Of a DNA stretch of 64,000 nucleotides, positions 11,456-22,557 are shown piece by piece. Under the pieces are notes generated by a model. That model was not told the origin of the DNA. It worked only from the letters and a program-made list of their open reading frames with translations, and ran no database searches. The translations under genes were made by a program, and so were the position numbers. Source of the stretch: Halichoerus grypus (lineage: Eukaryota > Chordata > Mammalia > Carnivora > Phocidae); NCBI RefSeq assembly GCF_964656455.1, contig NC_135713.1, positions 190,024,187-190,088,186 on the forward strand, given 5' to 3'. Positions within the stretch are counted from its first letter, which is position 1. Every line of letters begins with the position of its first letter.

Positions 11456-12174
11456 GTGAGTGGCGGGGTGTCAGAGAGAAGCTGGGGGAGGTGGACTGTA
11501 AGAAAGGCCCATGTTGCTGAGAAGCTACTTTGCCCCAACCTCCCGTGGGTGTGCATGTACATACACAATCACACACACACACTCATTCCTGTGGCCACAA
11601 TCTTAGTGCCACTCCAAATGAAGCCTACTGGATGGACGGATAGATGGAGAACTCCATGCTGACTCAAATATAATAAGATGTTGAAGGTGGAATCTAGGTT
11701 GTGGGTTCACGGGTGTTCACTGGGCCATTCTTTCAACTTTTCTGCACGTTTAAAATGTTCACAATAAAAGTTGGAGGAGAAAACAAAGAGTAAGAGAGGA
11801 ACACGGATCTGAGGGAATATGCCCTAACATCCAGGCATTTGACATCCTGGAATGGCCTGAAGATGGGAATCAGGCCACATCTACACACATGCGTCCACGG
11901 TGCAGGCTCAGATCTGGATGGACGCGTGAGGATGACATTCCTATCTGAGGTCTGAACAGTGGGCCGGTGGACGTTGGTGATACGGGATATGGAACAAACT
12001 CATGAACTCTATGGGACAGAGGGACAGAAAGAGAACAAGTGCACAGAGAATGATAATGAGGCTCGACGCCGGGAGACCTTTGTGCTCATTTCCCCTTTGT
12101 GTTCCCTCTTCACTGCGGCTTCGGGCAGTAGGACAGGTTGGTGACCTCGTGATCTAATCCAAATCTCCTACGGG
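11456..12174 (+). other. AOC4: AOC4 intron 2
   Basis: Starts with a good 'gtgagt' donor. It contains an L1 3' tail and otherwise unremarkable sequence. It ends in 'tcctacgg' where an AG is expected. Confidence 0.7.
11680..11790 (+). mobile_element. L1 3' tail fragment
   Basis: The stretch 'gggtgttcactgggccattc' then 'caacttttctgcacgttt' and 'ttcacaataaaa' matches the extreme 3' end of old L1 elements. Confidence 0.5.
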
Positions 12175-12304
12175 GTACCATCTGGCGGTGACCCAGGGGA
12201 AGGAGGCGGAGCGAAGCAGCACCAGCATCTACAATTTGAATGACCCTTGGGCCCCCACCGTGGACTTCGCTGACTTCATCAACAACGAGACCATTGCTGG
12301 AGAG
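12175..12304 (+). pseudogene. AOC4: AOC4 exon 3 (acceptor lost)
   Basis: It translates as [12 protein letters not shown] through [10 protein letters not shown] to NNETIAGE, colinear with the family, with length 130 nt as expected. The two bases before it are GG (12173-12174), so the canonical acceptor is lost. The donor '|gtcagc' is usable but weak. Confidence 0.85.
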
Positions 12305-12550
12305 GTCAGCTGACCGTGGGAAGAGGTGGAAGCAAGAGGGGGGTGCAAAGGAAGCAAGGATGAGCCACCTTGTCCACTCCTAAAGCCACATTCCTTGGGG
12401 GTCTTTAGGACCTACTAAGAAAGAAAGCTTTGTGATTTCACATTTTTCCTGGGCTGGCAAGGTGAATCCTCACATCCAAGGCTGCTGAAGGAGGCAGGCC
12501 TGTCCTTCACAAAGCCAGGCCTCAGGATCCTCTTTCTTCCCTCCTGCCAG

Positions 12551-12822
12551 GACTTGGTGGCCTGGGTGACAGCTAGTTTCCTGCACATCCCACACGCAGA
12601 AGATGTTCTCAACACGGTGACGGTGGGGAATGGTGTGGGCTTCTTCCTCCGACCCTACAACTTCTTTGACCAGGACCCCTCCTTTGAGTCTGTGGACTCT
12701 ATTTCCAGGGGGACCAGGATGCTGGGGCCTGTGAGGTCAACCCCCTGGCTTGCCTTCCCCATGCTGCTGCCTGTGCCCCAGACCTCCCTGCCTTCTCCCA
12801 TGGGGGTTTCTCTCACAACTAG
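12551..12822 (+). pseudogene. AOC4: AOC4 exon 4 (4-nt deletion)
   Basis: Begins after 'ctgccag|'. It carries the third copper histidine in 'FLHIPHAED' (codon 12584-12586) and '[17 protein letters not shown]'. At 12701-12706 'attt|cc' lacks 4 nt against the family 'SIYF' codons. The ancestral tail ([12 protein letters not shown] through SHGGFSHN and stop 12820-12822) is present but out of frame. In the shifted frame the ORF continues to 13003. Confidence 0.88.
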
Positions 12823-13139
12823 GGGGTCCTCGGGATGGGGAATGTGGCCAGGGTGCGTGGGGAGAGGAGCAGTGGGTGCTGGGCCAGGCGGCCTGGTGCC
12901 CTCTTCTTCTTCTTTCCACCCCAAAGCTCCCCACGTCCCCTTCTCCCCAGGCCCCCTCTCTATCGCCCTCCCTGACACCCCCTCCCTGCTGGGAGCACCC
13001 TGAGCCTGTGATGCCTGGCACTGGGGGAGGGACAGACATGACTCAGCTTTGTTGACCCGAGACCTGCTGGGTTCCTGTCCCAGAGAGAATGGCCAGCTGA
13101 AGCCCGGATTGATGGCCAAGCTTTTCCCAGAAGATTCGT
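12823..13139. other. AOC4 3' flank
   Basis: GC-rich sequence, probably old 3' UTR. No AATAAA is visible before the L1 at 13140. Confidence 0.4.
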
Positions 13140-13900
13140 GTTTCTTCTAACAGTTTTTTAATCTTACTTTTTTTTTTTTAACAAGATATGATTCGCATGC
13201 ATTAAATCCACCCTTTTAATATGTACAAGTTAGGGGGTTTTAGTATATTTACAAAGTTGTACAACTGTCACCCCTATCCAATTCCAGAGCATTCTCATCA
13301 TCTGAGAAAGAAACCCGGGATCTGTTAGCACTCACTCTCTCTTTCCCCTCCAACCCCTTCCCGGCTCTAGGCAACCACTCGTCTTTCTGTCACTATAGAT
13401 TTGCTGACATTCTGGACATTTCGTATAAATAAATTCGTACAGTACGTGGCCTTCTGTGGTTGGCTTCTTTCCCTCAGCATCACGTTTCTGAGCTGTGTTG
13501 GTCCCTTACGGCTGAGCACCGTTCCACCACATGGATAGACCACACTTTGTTCATCCACTCTTCCACTGATGGCCATTTGAGTTGTTTCCACTTTGTGGAC
13601 AATGCTCCTGTGAACATTCGTGGACAAGCTCTCACGTGGACAGACGTTTTTGTTTCTCTCGGGCACACGCCGGGGCAGGAGTGGGGGGATCTGCTGGGGC
13701 GCACGGTCACCCGAGGCTTAACTTTTTGAGAAACCGCAGACACTTTGTTGTCCAAAGTGACTGCACCATTACTTTTCCTTTCTTCTTCTTTTAATTGTGC
13801 TAAAACATACATTACATAAAATTTACAATTTACAAAAAGTGATCATTTTTAGATGTACAGTTGAGTGTCATTAACATTCAGAAGCTTTCTGGGGCCTGCC
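13140..13900 (-). mobile_element. Ancient L1 LINE 3' region
   Basis: Reverse-strand L1: 'gtacaactgtcacccctatc', 'aggcaaccactcgtctttct', 'ctggacatttcgtataaa', 'gtggccttctgtggttggc' and 'atttgagttgtttccac' occur in the order expected. The 99-, 89- and 110-aa ORFs here are by-products of it. Confidence 0.75.
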
Positions 13901-15160
13901 AGGCTCCTCCTCTGCCCTTCGGTCTGGAATCTGAAGATGAGGCCTCTAGAGACCAGCTGTTCTCTCAAGTACCAGGGCAGGGTCCCCACTAGGTCTGTGT
14001 CCCTCTTATTCCAGCACATTCCTTCTCCTCCCTGTGTTTCTCTTCTTCCTCCTCCCCCTCTTCTTGCTACTTCAGCTTCTCCTCCCTGGCATTTCCTTCC
14101 TCTCACTACCTGAATAAAAATGTTCCTCCTGTCATCTTGTCATCTGTTTACACTGCCGAATAATCTTCTTCTGAGTTCCTGCCATGGACGGAGACCGTGT
14201 GGAATAAGCTTTTGAGAAAGGGTAGGATGGTCAGGTGACAGCAGCAGTTGAGGGGGTTTTGTGGGTAGAATGTTCCCAGGGCCAAGAGTGACAGGGGCCT
14301 CCGCAGCAGCAGCGAACACAGATGACCAGAACGTCACCGAAGATAGGAACCAGAAAGCATCAGGAGCCTGGGCCCCAGACCAGGAGCTGTCTGATCCGGG
14401 GCGGGCATGCCAGCGACCAGGGGTGTCTCAGTGGGGACCAGCTGGCCTGGTCAGGCAACAGCCTCCAGGTCCTCCCATCCCCACTGGCCTTCCTGGGGTG
14501 TAAACTATGGATGGGCATAAATAAAAACTGGAATATTTTCCAGAAAAGAGTGTGGGGGCAGGAGTAAGGTGGGGAGGTGCCTCCAGACCAGAGAAATCCA
14601 TGGGGTATGTGTGTTCACACCTCTGCTTTGATAGCTTGCCTACTTCTGTCAGTCTCTTTTCTAGAGAAGGGGGTTGTGGGGTCAGGCAGAGAGGGGATTC
14701 CTTCCCCAGGAGGAAGTCCGGGCCACTGACCCAGCCCTCGGGGAGGGCAGGCCGTGGCAAGAAGGTAATTGAGGGCACAGAGATTCGGGTCCAGCTCAGC
14801 TTGTGAGCAGAGAGAAATGGCAAACCAGAGTTCAGACACCGTGGAAATCCTGTGGTTCCCTCAAGAACTGCCTACACACCCAGGCTCAGCCAGGTGAGCC
14901 AGAAAGGACCTAAGTTCTGGCAAAGGGACCTTCATACAAAGACTAAAAGCCATGGGAACCACATTCTTGATTCAAGAATAGCAGCAGGATATGGTGAAAA
15001 GCTCTCAGATGGAGAAGGGGTGAAGGCAGAGCTGGTTAAGACAGTTAAGCTGATGCTTCTTTCCATTTTGTTTCTAGGCTCAGTGATTTAGTGTCTCTTT
15101 ATCCTCTCAGCCCAGATAAATATTCTCTTTTTACTTTCTTGTGTTTTCTTGTGTAAAAAA
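13901..15160. other. Intergenic, nothing recognised
   Basis: No exon-like ORF, repeat family or RNA gene that I can support; ORFs up to 131 aa overlap on both strands and show no domain. Confidence 0.4.
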
Positions 15161-15161
15161 A

Positions 15162-15447
15162 TTTGAACCTTGATGGGTATAGATGCTCTCATCTTGCCTC
15201 CCTTGGGGCGCCTGGGTGGCTCAGTCATTAAGCGTCTGCCTTCGGCTCAGGTCATGATCCCAGGGTCCTGGGATCGAGCCCCGCATCGGGCTCCCTGCTC
15301 AGCGGGAAGCCTGCTTCTCCCTCTCCCACTCCCCCTGCTTGTGTTCCCTCTCTGGCTGTGTCTGTCTCTGTCAAATAAATAAATAACATCTTTAAAAAAA
15401 AAAAATTTTGAACCTTGATGGGTATAGATGCTCTCATCTTGCCTCCC
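15162..15447 (+). repeat. Unusually long direct repeat (about 41 bp) flanking a SINE
   Basis: The segment from 'tttgaaccttgatggg' to 'catcttgcctccc' occurs at 15162-15202 and again at 15407-15447 without mismatch, directly on either side of a CAN SINE. Ordinary target-site duplications elsewhere in this window are 10-19 bp. Confidence 0.93.
15203..15402 (+). mobile_element. CAN SINE, young-looking
   Basis: Full-length 'tcagtcattaagcg' copy with a short A tail, lying between the two copies of the long direct repeat. Confidence 0.95.
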
Positions 15448-15900
15448 ACCCACCACCAAGCAAATGCTGGGGGAGGAGCCAAGGATGATGCTTCTCTCGG
15501 CAGTTCCAGCTCTGCTTCTCCACTTGCAAGGATGGGGAGAGGGGGCCTGTGCCCCCAGGCTGAGGTCTGCCTGAGGGGCTCTGCCGCTGTAGCTCACCGG
15601 CTAACCGATGAGGGTGCGAGGGGGCTCCCCAGTGGGGTCAGAGGGGACAATCTGAGCCACCCCAAAGGAGTGGGTGCACAGGGAACTCTCAGGAAAAGCC
15701 CTGAGGCAGCCTTGTTGGAAGGCCTTCCTGGGAACACACCCTTCCAGCCACAAGAAAAAGAGCAACCAGACCCTGAGGAATGTAGCCCAAAGGGTCAGAG
15801 TAGCAAAATTGTGGGGACAACCTGGTGAGTGGGAAAGAAGTCTGGTGATGTGGGCCCTCCAGGGACTGTTGGACCTACAGACCCCACTGAAAGGACCGCG
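15448..15900. other. Intergenic, nothing recognised
   Basis: No repeat family or gene identified. A 137-aa ORF spans it but begins inside the duplicated target and has no domain. Confidence 0.35.
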
Positions 15901-15902
15901 AC

Positions 15903-15904
15903 TA

Positions 15905-15946
<42 letters not shown>

Positions 15947-15957
15947 ACACACACACT
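15903..15957. repeat. (AC)n microsatellite
   Basis: About 25 AC units with one AT interruption; the THTHTH and VCVCVC ORFs come from it. Confidence 0.97.
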
Positions 15958-16334
15958 ATCCATGTGAGCTGGCCTCTTAGTGCACCTGCTTCGTGTCCCC
16001 ACTCCAAAATGTGGCCCATGGCCAATGGTTGCCCATGTTTGCTCTACTCAGGCTCTGCAGGCAGGTATCTGCAGCTTCTGTAGAATTCTTCTTCCTCCCC
16101 ACGTCTGGACTCTGTGAAGGGAAATCAATTATAAGGCTTTTATCCTAGACACCTGCCTATGGCATGTTCCTCATACTCCTTGACCTTATGTCTGTGGGCC
16201 AGAATATGATGGGGGGACTCCCCCTTTCTTAAGGCCCCTCAAGGAGCGTGCTGTCTCAGTTTTTCCTGCTTCTCCCACTGAAATGGAGCCAGTATGGTGG
16301 AGACTACGATGGTGAGCTAATTTCTATCTGTTGC

Positions 16335-16495
16335 TTCACAACAACCTTGAGAAGCAGATATTATTATCATTCCCATTTTACAGATGAGAAAAGTAAGATT
16401 CAGAAGGATTAGGTAACTTGCCCCAAGTCATCTGGCTAGTAAGCAGGAGGCTGGGCTTGAACCCAAGTCTTTGTGGTATTATATCTGACTGCTTT
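16335..16495 (-). mobile_element. MIR element
   Basis: The stretch 'cattttacagatgagaaaag', then 'aacttgccccaagtcatct', then 'gcttgaacccaagtct' is a well-preserved reverse MIR. Confidence 0.8.
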
Positions 16496-16664
16496 CTCCC
16501 ATCCCACTGCTCTTCCTCACTGCCTGGCAGGCCTGGTTAAAGAATTCAACAAGGTGATGCTTGAGAAGCATTGTTGAACTTGACACCTGGTCCATGGTAA
16601 GTGACCCTCTAAGAGCAAAATCAACACGCAATGGACCAGAGCAGAAATATGCACAGTTGCCTTA

Positions 16665-16850
16665 AAGCAAAGGCTCTCAACCTTGACTGCGCATTAAATC
16701 ATTGGTGGAGCTTGTAAAACTCCACCTGCCCAGGCTGTACCTCAGACCAATCACATCAGAATCTCTGGGGGTGAGGCTCAAGATATTTGCAGCTTTTAAG
16801 TCTCCCCCTGGTGATTCTAACATGTATCCAAGGTTGTGAAAACCCTGGGA
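16665..16850. mobile_element. MER5-like hAT-Charlie DNA transposon fossil
   Basis: It opens 'aaaggctctcaaccttgac' and closes 'ccaaggttgtgaaaacc', imperfect inverted ends. Between them lie 'atcagaatctctgggggtg' and 'ccctggtgattctaacatg', as in MER5. Confidence 0.7.
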
Positions 16851-16859
16851 CAGCAGTTC

Positions 16860-17560
16860 AGTTCCAAGCTGGCCAGAGGAGGCTTGATATATAAAGATCT
16901 ACAAAGAATGTGTCTAAGATATAGAAGTAATGTGTTCATCAGAAGGCACAGAAAAGGGGCATTACAGAGTCTGTCCCAGCAGGACAATCTGACCATGTCT
17001 AGAACAGAGGACCCGGCCCAAGGCTGGGCATGTCTAGCTCTGGAGGCACACTAGACCTTGGATGGAGGCACGAGACCCTGTCAAACCTAGCTCATGACCA
17101 ACTGCTGATTCTGATTCACAGCTTCTTGGGCCAGCTTCCCACCACACCTTGGTCATGGGAAGAAAATGGGCAAGTCAATTATATCTCTTGTGGAAATGAA
17201 TTAATTGGTATCTTGATAAAAATTGCTTTGGCTTTGACAGTTACTGTAAATGAAGATTAGCCTGCAGGTGTTACTTTGATAAATTTAGATCTTCCCTGAA
17301 AGATGATCTCCCTTGGTGATCTGATGAATCTGGTTTCTGATTTATGTCCCTCCCCTGGACTGTGGTGAAGTCACCAAGAAACCATCATGGGGTGTCCTGG
17401 AGACATCAGCCAGACTCTCCTGTCACAACCCACCCAGCCTTGCCTGGATTTCACATCTAACTTCCAGAGCAGAAACTCACTGCAAGCAAATCCTCACCTT
17501 CCTTCCCTTCTCTTCCTACAGTTTTTCCTTGGCCAACTGATCCTTATAAATATTCAGAAC
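16860..17560. other. Intergenic, nothing recognised
   Basis: No repeat or gene identified. ORFs of 72-84 aa lack recognisable features. Confidence 0.35.
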
Positions 17561-17565
17561 TCCTT

Positions 17566-17770
17566 GGGGGCACCTGGGTGGCTCAGTTGGTTAAGCATCC
17601 GACTCTTGTTTTCAGCTCAGGTCATGATCTCAGGGTCATGAGATCGAGCCCCACATCAGGCTCCGCACTGGGTGAAATCTTAAGCCTGCTTAAGATTCTC
17701 CCTCTCCCTCTGCCCCTCCAGCACGGCTCGCACGCACCTGCTCTCTCTCTAAAAAAATAAAAGTGTAAAT
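17566..17770 (+). mobile_element. CAN SINE, older subtype
   Basis: The head carries 'aagcatccgactcttg', an older subtype than the 'cttcggctcagg' copies. Duplication 'ttcagaactcctt'/'ttcagagctcctt' flanks it. Confidence 0.92.
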
Positions 17771-18069
17771 AAATCTTCAGAGCTCCTTACTAGAGAGTAG
17801 ACATATGAGATCATTCACAAACTGGTTTCAGCAGCCCCTGCCATCCTGATGTCCCACACTCCAGATGCCCCAACCATGTGTCTTTCCCCAGTCCATTCCC
17901 AACCACTCACGTCTCTGCACTCTCCTCCTTCCTTCCTCTGGTTCCTTCCTCTTCCCCCTTCCTCCTCCTTCCTCCATTTACTCATCCTCAAATAGCACCC
18001 CCTGAGCAAACCTAGTTGCTTTGTTCTCCCTGTTCCCTTGGTACTTTGGACAGAACCCTACAAAAGAGG

Positions 18070-18245
18070 TTCATTCACTGATTCCTAGTTCATCATCTCC
18101 ACGTATCCTCCCTTCACTCCCCATCTGAGAGACTGAGCTCTCAGGGGCAAAACCCATGTCCTGTTGGCTTCCCTGGCCTGGCGCCTAGCATGGTGTCATG
18201 TCCATTATTGGTGCTTAAATACATCTTTGTTGAAATCTGAAAAAA
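18070..18245 (+). mobile_element. L2 3' end fragment
   Basis: The stretch 'ggcctggcgcctagcatggt' then 'attggtgcttaaatacatc' and 'tttgttgaa' matches the L2 3' terminus. Confidence 0.55.
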
Positions 18246-18764
18246 CAGTAACTATTGTTATATTCAAGTAATTCTCAGTTTTGTAAAAAGCCGTTTCATA
18301 TCCAGTTTTTCCTTTTTGACTACCTCAGAAAAGAAGATCTAAGAAAGCCCAAAGATTCCAAGTGAGAAATCACCCTGGTTGTACCGGTTAAGCCAGGACA
18401 TGGGGCCAAAGGGCGACACTGACACGCTGAGCCTGAGCATTCCCTCTCCAGATGAGACCTGCACCGCTGGAACCATTACCCAGCAAAGGTCACAGGAAGG
18501 GGGGGAGATGGCACAGAAGGTTTCTGAGTAGGTGGACATTGGCAGATCTGTAAATCAGTTCCCCACGCCGGGCTTTTCCTGAAACAGGAAAGGCCCAGAG
18601 CCTGGGATAGACCCAAAGAAGCACGGGGTGGGAGGGTTAGAGGCAGAAGCTGAGCTGTGGACCCCCAAATGCTGTAGAATTTGGCATGCCTGTGGGAAAT
18701 GGTGTTTGTGAGGCAACATCCTCAATGAGTTCACTCATTCCACAACATGGTATGGTGTTCATGG
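18246..18764. other. Intergenic, nothing recognised
   Basis: No gene or named repeat supported. Confidence 0.35.
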
Positions 18765-18970
18765 TGTGGCTTCTAGAACCAGATTGCTGACATTTGGATC
18801 TGGCAAATGTCACCGCTGGGCAACTTACTTAACTTCTCTGTAGCTCATTTTCCACACTTGTAAAATGGGGACAGTAATAAAATCTACCTTGGAATTTTTA
18901 TGAGGATTCAATGAGTTAATCCGTGTAATTTTCCAAAACCAGTTCTTGACATATCGTAAATGCTCAATGA
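18765..18970 (+). mobile_element. MIR element
   Basis: The stretch 'ctgggcaacttacttaactt', 'cttgtaaaatggggacagta' and 'gaggattcaatgagttaat' forms a near full-length forward MIR. Confidence 0.8.
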
Positions 18971-18999
18971 ATACTAGCTAGTATTTAATAGTTTATTAA

Positions 19000-19540
19000 C
19001 CAGCATCTGCTGCGTGTTTGTTACTGCATAACAAACCACCCTGAAATTTAATGACTTAAAACAACAAACTGTTTTATTTGTTCTTTATTCCATAGGTCAG
19101 CTATCTGGGCTGGGCTCAGATGGGAACTTCTGCTGGAGTCAGCCGGGATCACTCACCCAACCACAGATCTCTGGCAGATGCACTGGAGCTGGATGGTCTA
19201 ATTTGGTGTCACTCACATGTCTGGTAGCTGGGGCTGGCTGTCAGTTCACATGTTACAGCAGTGAGTCTCAGCAGACCAGCCTTGACTTTTCCCCTTTGGG
19301 GCCCAGGATTCCAATTGCAGCCCCAAACGGATACGCCCTAGTGAGCGAAGGCTTTCCAAGCCTCTGCTTGCGTCACATTTGCTAATGTCCCACTGGCCAA
19401 GGCAGAAGATCAAGCCCAGATTCAAAGAATGGAGATGTAAACTTTACATGTTGATAAGAAGACAGGCAAAGTCACAATGCAAAAGAACAGGTGGCCATGA
19501 TGAGAAGAACTGTCACAGCCATTTACACAGGCCACCATGC
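19000..19540. repeat. Old interspersed repeat, family not assigned
   Basis: The stretch 'ttactgcataacaaaccacc' followed by 'atgacttaaaacaacaaact' is a motif of a widespread mammalian repeat that I cannot name with confidence. It grades into the next L2-like block. Confidence 0.4.
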
Positions 19541-19559
19541 TGGTACTAGACATACACAC

Positions 19560-20480
19560 AGAACCTGGTTCTGAAGGCTGGAAGGGAAGTTTTCATGGCC
19601 CTCAGGGCCCAGGGTAGTAGGGAAAGGGTTGAGACATAAGCAAAGTAACTGTAATGCAAGGTTTGAACATGAGAAGTGCCCCCAAGTTAGGAACAGTGAA
19701 GTGCTAGGGGAGTTCAGGTCAGTGTGATCCTTTATAGCTGAGGAAGGGTGAGCATTGGTGGGTTGGGAAGGCTTTATTAGCTTGCCTTTGAACATGGTTA
19801 GAATCTGGACACGTGGGGATGGGGAAAATTGTATTCCAGGTGGAGGGAAGAGCAAATTTAGGAAAACCAAGATGCATCTGGGAAATCCAAACCCATCTAG
19901 TATAAAACTAGAGTGAGGGGGTCCATGAAGGAGAGATTGGAAACATGAGACTAGAAAGATAACCTGGGGTCTGATTGTGAGTAAGCTTGAATTTGAACTT
20001 CACTCTGGAGGCAATGGGGAGCCACTGGATATTTTCCAGGTGACAAGTGAGAAGAGCTGTATTGTAAGAAGGCTCTTTTGCCAGTAGTATATTGGATGGC
20101 TTGGGCCAGCAGCGAGAAGGGGAGTAGGAGATAATTAGGTAAGGGAGTGACCAGCAGGTCTAAGCAGAGAGATTGACAAGGAGAAGCAAGAGTAGAAAAT
20201 ATATGGTCAGAACCCAATGAGGCGGCATCAAGGATGACTCAAAGTGCCAGGCTCAGTGCCTGGAGGATGGCAGAAGAAGAGAGGTGTATGCAAAGCAAGA
20301 AAGTCCGGAGGAGGAACAGGTCTGGAAGGGGAATGTGTGGGACATCCAAGTGGTGTCCAAGCAGAGTCCAACATCATGCTGTGGGAGGAGGAAGAGGAGA
20401 AAGGAAAGGAGAGCTTGCTGGAGCGCAAAGAGCGTGAACGCTTCAAGACAGCTGTCAGAAATGTCAGATGTGACCAAAAG
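19560..20480 (-). mobile_element. L2 LINE fragment (reverse)
   Basis: Features of antisense L2 occur in order: 'gaacttcactctggaggcaa', 'tggggagccactggatatt', 'tcaaggatgactcaaagtg' and 'gacatccaagtggtgtcc'. The 169-aa reverse ORF overlapping it is not a gene. Confidence 0.6.
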
Positions 20481-21484
20481 ATCAAGGAAGAAGAAGGATG
20501 AGAAAAGACCAACCAGCAGAGCTGACAGTGAAAAGGTCATGGTGAGTCCCCAGGAGAGCAGAGGCTGAGGTTGCACAGGGCTGAGGAGGGAGCAGCAGGC
20601 TTCCTGCCTTCTGGAATTCAAGGTTGGAGAGATCCCCTTGACTTCCGGGACTCCAGTGCCACCCTCCTTCCACTTCAGCCCTACTAAAGTGAAGGAAATC
20701 TTTAAAATCCTAAAAATAGAGCAAACACTGTCTTTCCTTTTCATCCTAGAGGAGGGAGGCACGCAAGACTCTCCCTGCCTTTCTCCCTCTGTCTCCTGCC
20801 TGTTGGCCGGAGATCGGGCACTGTCAGGACCCGTGTCCAGGGAGACAGGCGTTGGCGGGACAGACGGCTGTTTACTTCCTAGCAGAGCCCTGCCGTGTTT
20901 TCATAGCTCAGAATAGTTCCTTGGCCCTCTGCAGGCCTGGGGGGCGGGGAAGCCTCACTGTTTGTTTTCTGGACAATTCCAGGCCTCACCTCTTCCTCTT
21001 TCTCTGCATTGTGGTCCTCACTTGGGAATTCTCAGAGGGGATAAGGTGTGGGCTCAGAGGGTCCAAGACTACTGATTTCCTAATTATGTCCCCCCAAGCC
21101 GGGCTCCAGAAGAGGGAAGGGCTAATAACTGGCTGTACAGTATGGTGTTTGGGTTGGGATGAAAATGCTGCGGCCATTAAGGAAAGAGTTGATTAAAAGA
21201 CTGCAGGGCGGAGCTGGGGGAGAAAGAGACAGGGGAGGAGAGAGGGGGAGGGGACAGCCCCCTCCTCCAATCTGGGTCTGGGCTGGCTGCCTGCTTTGGT
21301 GGGGGGAGCTCCCCTCCACTGGAGACCCGTGGGGGGCTTCCTGGCCCCCTGGCCCCCGGCAGCTCTGGGCTGCATGCTGGCCCCACCAGTGTCTGGAAGG
21401 TGCCCAGAGGTAGGAGGAGGAACTGGCTTCACTGAATACTCCTTTGAACTCTGAATTTTTTAAAAACTGTGTGACTATATTGCC
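20481..21484. other. Intergenic, partly GC-rich
   Basis: No gene recognised. The purine-rich 21180-21300 stretch produces several overlapping low-complexity ORFs. Confidence 0.35.
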
Positions 21485-21679
21485 TTTTTTTTTAAAGATT
21501 TTATTTATTTATATGAGAGAGAGAGAGAGAGCACGCATAAGCGGGGGAGGGGCAAAGGGAGAGGGAGAAGCAGGCTCTCCGCTGAGCAGGGAGCCCGATG
21601 TGGGGCTCGATCCCAGGACCCTGGGATCATGACCTGAGCCGAAGGCAGACGCTTAACGACTGAGCCACCCAGGCGTCCC
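21485..21679 (-). mobile_element. CAN SINE
   Basis: Reverse full-length copy from the T-run through 'gagccacccaggcgtccc'. It abuts the T-run of the older SINE that follows, so it probably landed in that element's A-tail. Confidence 0.93.
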
Positions 21680-21682
21680 GCC

Positions 21683-21789
21683 TTTTTTTTTTTTTTTTTT
21701 AGGTAATCTCTACACCCCAATGTAGGGCTCAAACCCACTCCCAAGATCAAGAGTTGCCCCCTCCCCCAATTGAGCCAGCCAGGCGCCCT
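21683..21789 (-). mobile_element. Short old CAN SINE variant
   Basis: The stretch 'ggtaatctctacacccc' then 'gggctcaaacccactc' and 'gagccagccaggcgccc'. The pair is bracketed by 'tgtgtgactatat' (near 21467) and 'tgtgactatagg' (near 21789), which fits the duplication of this older element. Confidence 0.85.
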
Positions 21790-22340
21790 GTGACTATAGG
21801 ACTTTAGAAAGTATTTTAATGAAAAAGATATGAAAATATTTATCTTTTCCTTCGAGCAATCATGGATCATTGACTTCTGTTAGATCATTAAAAGCCAGGC
21901 ACCACCTCCCTGGAGCTACCAAAGACTCAGGAAGGTTAACTCAGAACAGAGGGTGACAGTCGCCAAGTCTGATTTAACTGTTGACAAAAGTCAAACCCAG
22001 ACAACTGTAGTGACTCAGCCAAGGTCACATAGCTCTTTAATATTCCCTTGTAATATTTTCTTTTCCTTTTAAATCCTAGTGATAGCGGTGGGGGAGGGGC
22101 GGTCTCCGGGGCTGCCCACTGGAGGCCTGAGAGTGTTTCCGAGAATCTTCTGAGGAAAACCAAAGACCCTCCTTCTGCCCCACAGCCACCGATACCCCAC
22201 AGCCCCCACCTCACTCCACCTCCCACCTGGCTGAGCTCTGGCTGCTGTAGGACTTAGTTTCCCTTCCCTTCTTCTCTCCCCGGTCCTGATTCTTTCAAAG
22301 AATTTCGAAGAATCTGTGAGTTGAAGCAAGGAGCGAGGAG
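21790..22340. other. Intergenic, nothing recognised
   Basis: No gene or repeat supported. Confidence 0.35.
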
Positions 22341-22557
22341 GGGGGGTGGCACCTGGGTGGCTCAGTCGGTTGAGCGGTTGAGCCTCTGCCTTTGGCTCAG
22401 GTCATGATCCCAGGGTCCTGGGATGGAGCCCCGCATCGGGCTCCCTGCTCAGCGGAGATCCTGCTTCTCCCTCTCTCTCTGCTGCTCCCCCTGCTTGTGC
22501 TCTCTCTCTGTCAAATAAATAAATAAAATCTTTAAAAAAAAATAAAAAATAAAAAAA
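22341..22557 (+). mobile_element. CAN SINE with small head duplication
   Basis: The head reads 'cagtcggttgagcggttgag', a small tandem duplication of 'cggttgag'. Duplication 'aagcaaggag' flanks the element. Confidence 0.92.

Larger units (their letters stand above)
5504..12822 (+). pseudogene. AOC4: AOC4-like copper amine oxidase, disrupted (four exons)
   Basis: Family role: semicarbazide-sensitive copper amine oxidases use copper and a topaquinone cofactor made from a tyrosine to deaminate primary amines to aldehyde, ammonia and H2O2. AOC3 is a membrane ectoenzyme; bovine AOC4 is secreted into plasma.

Seen here: four exons in family order (5504-7094, 11168-11455, 12175-12304, 12551-12822). 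The N-terminus has a hydrophobic '[14 protein letters not shown]' start followed by a Glu/Lys-rich linker, as in the plasma enzyme, and lacks an AOC3-type anchor.

Lesions: (a) exon 2 has an 11-C run near 11312-11322 that puts the rest out of frame (net +2 against the family); (b) the exon 3 acceptor reads GG, not AG, at 12173-12174; (c) exon 4 lacks 4 nt near 12704, so the ancestral C-terminus and its stop at 12820-12822 are out of frame.

Inference: non-functional, like human AOC4P. One C-run error could be an assembly fault, but three lesions argue against that. Confidence 0.88.

Noticed and set aside
12554..13003. 149-aa ORF through AOC4 exon 4 as an alternative C-terminus
   Set aside because: Past about 12704 it is out of the family frame. 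The true tail is readable in another frame, so this is a frameshift product.
13367..13812. Three ORFs of about 90-110 aa on both strands
   Set aside because: They fall inside an ancient reverse L1 3' region.
15601..16083. ORFs with VCVCVC or THTHTH runs
   Set aside because: They are translations of the (AC)n microsatellite.
20253..20762. 169-aa reverse ORF
   Set aside because: It overlaps an antisense L2 fossil and has no domain.
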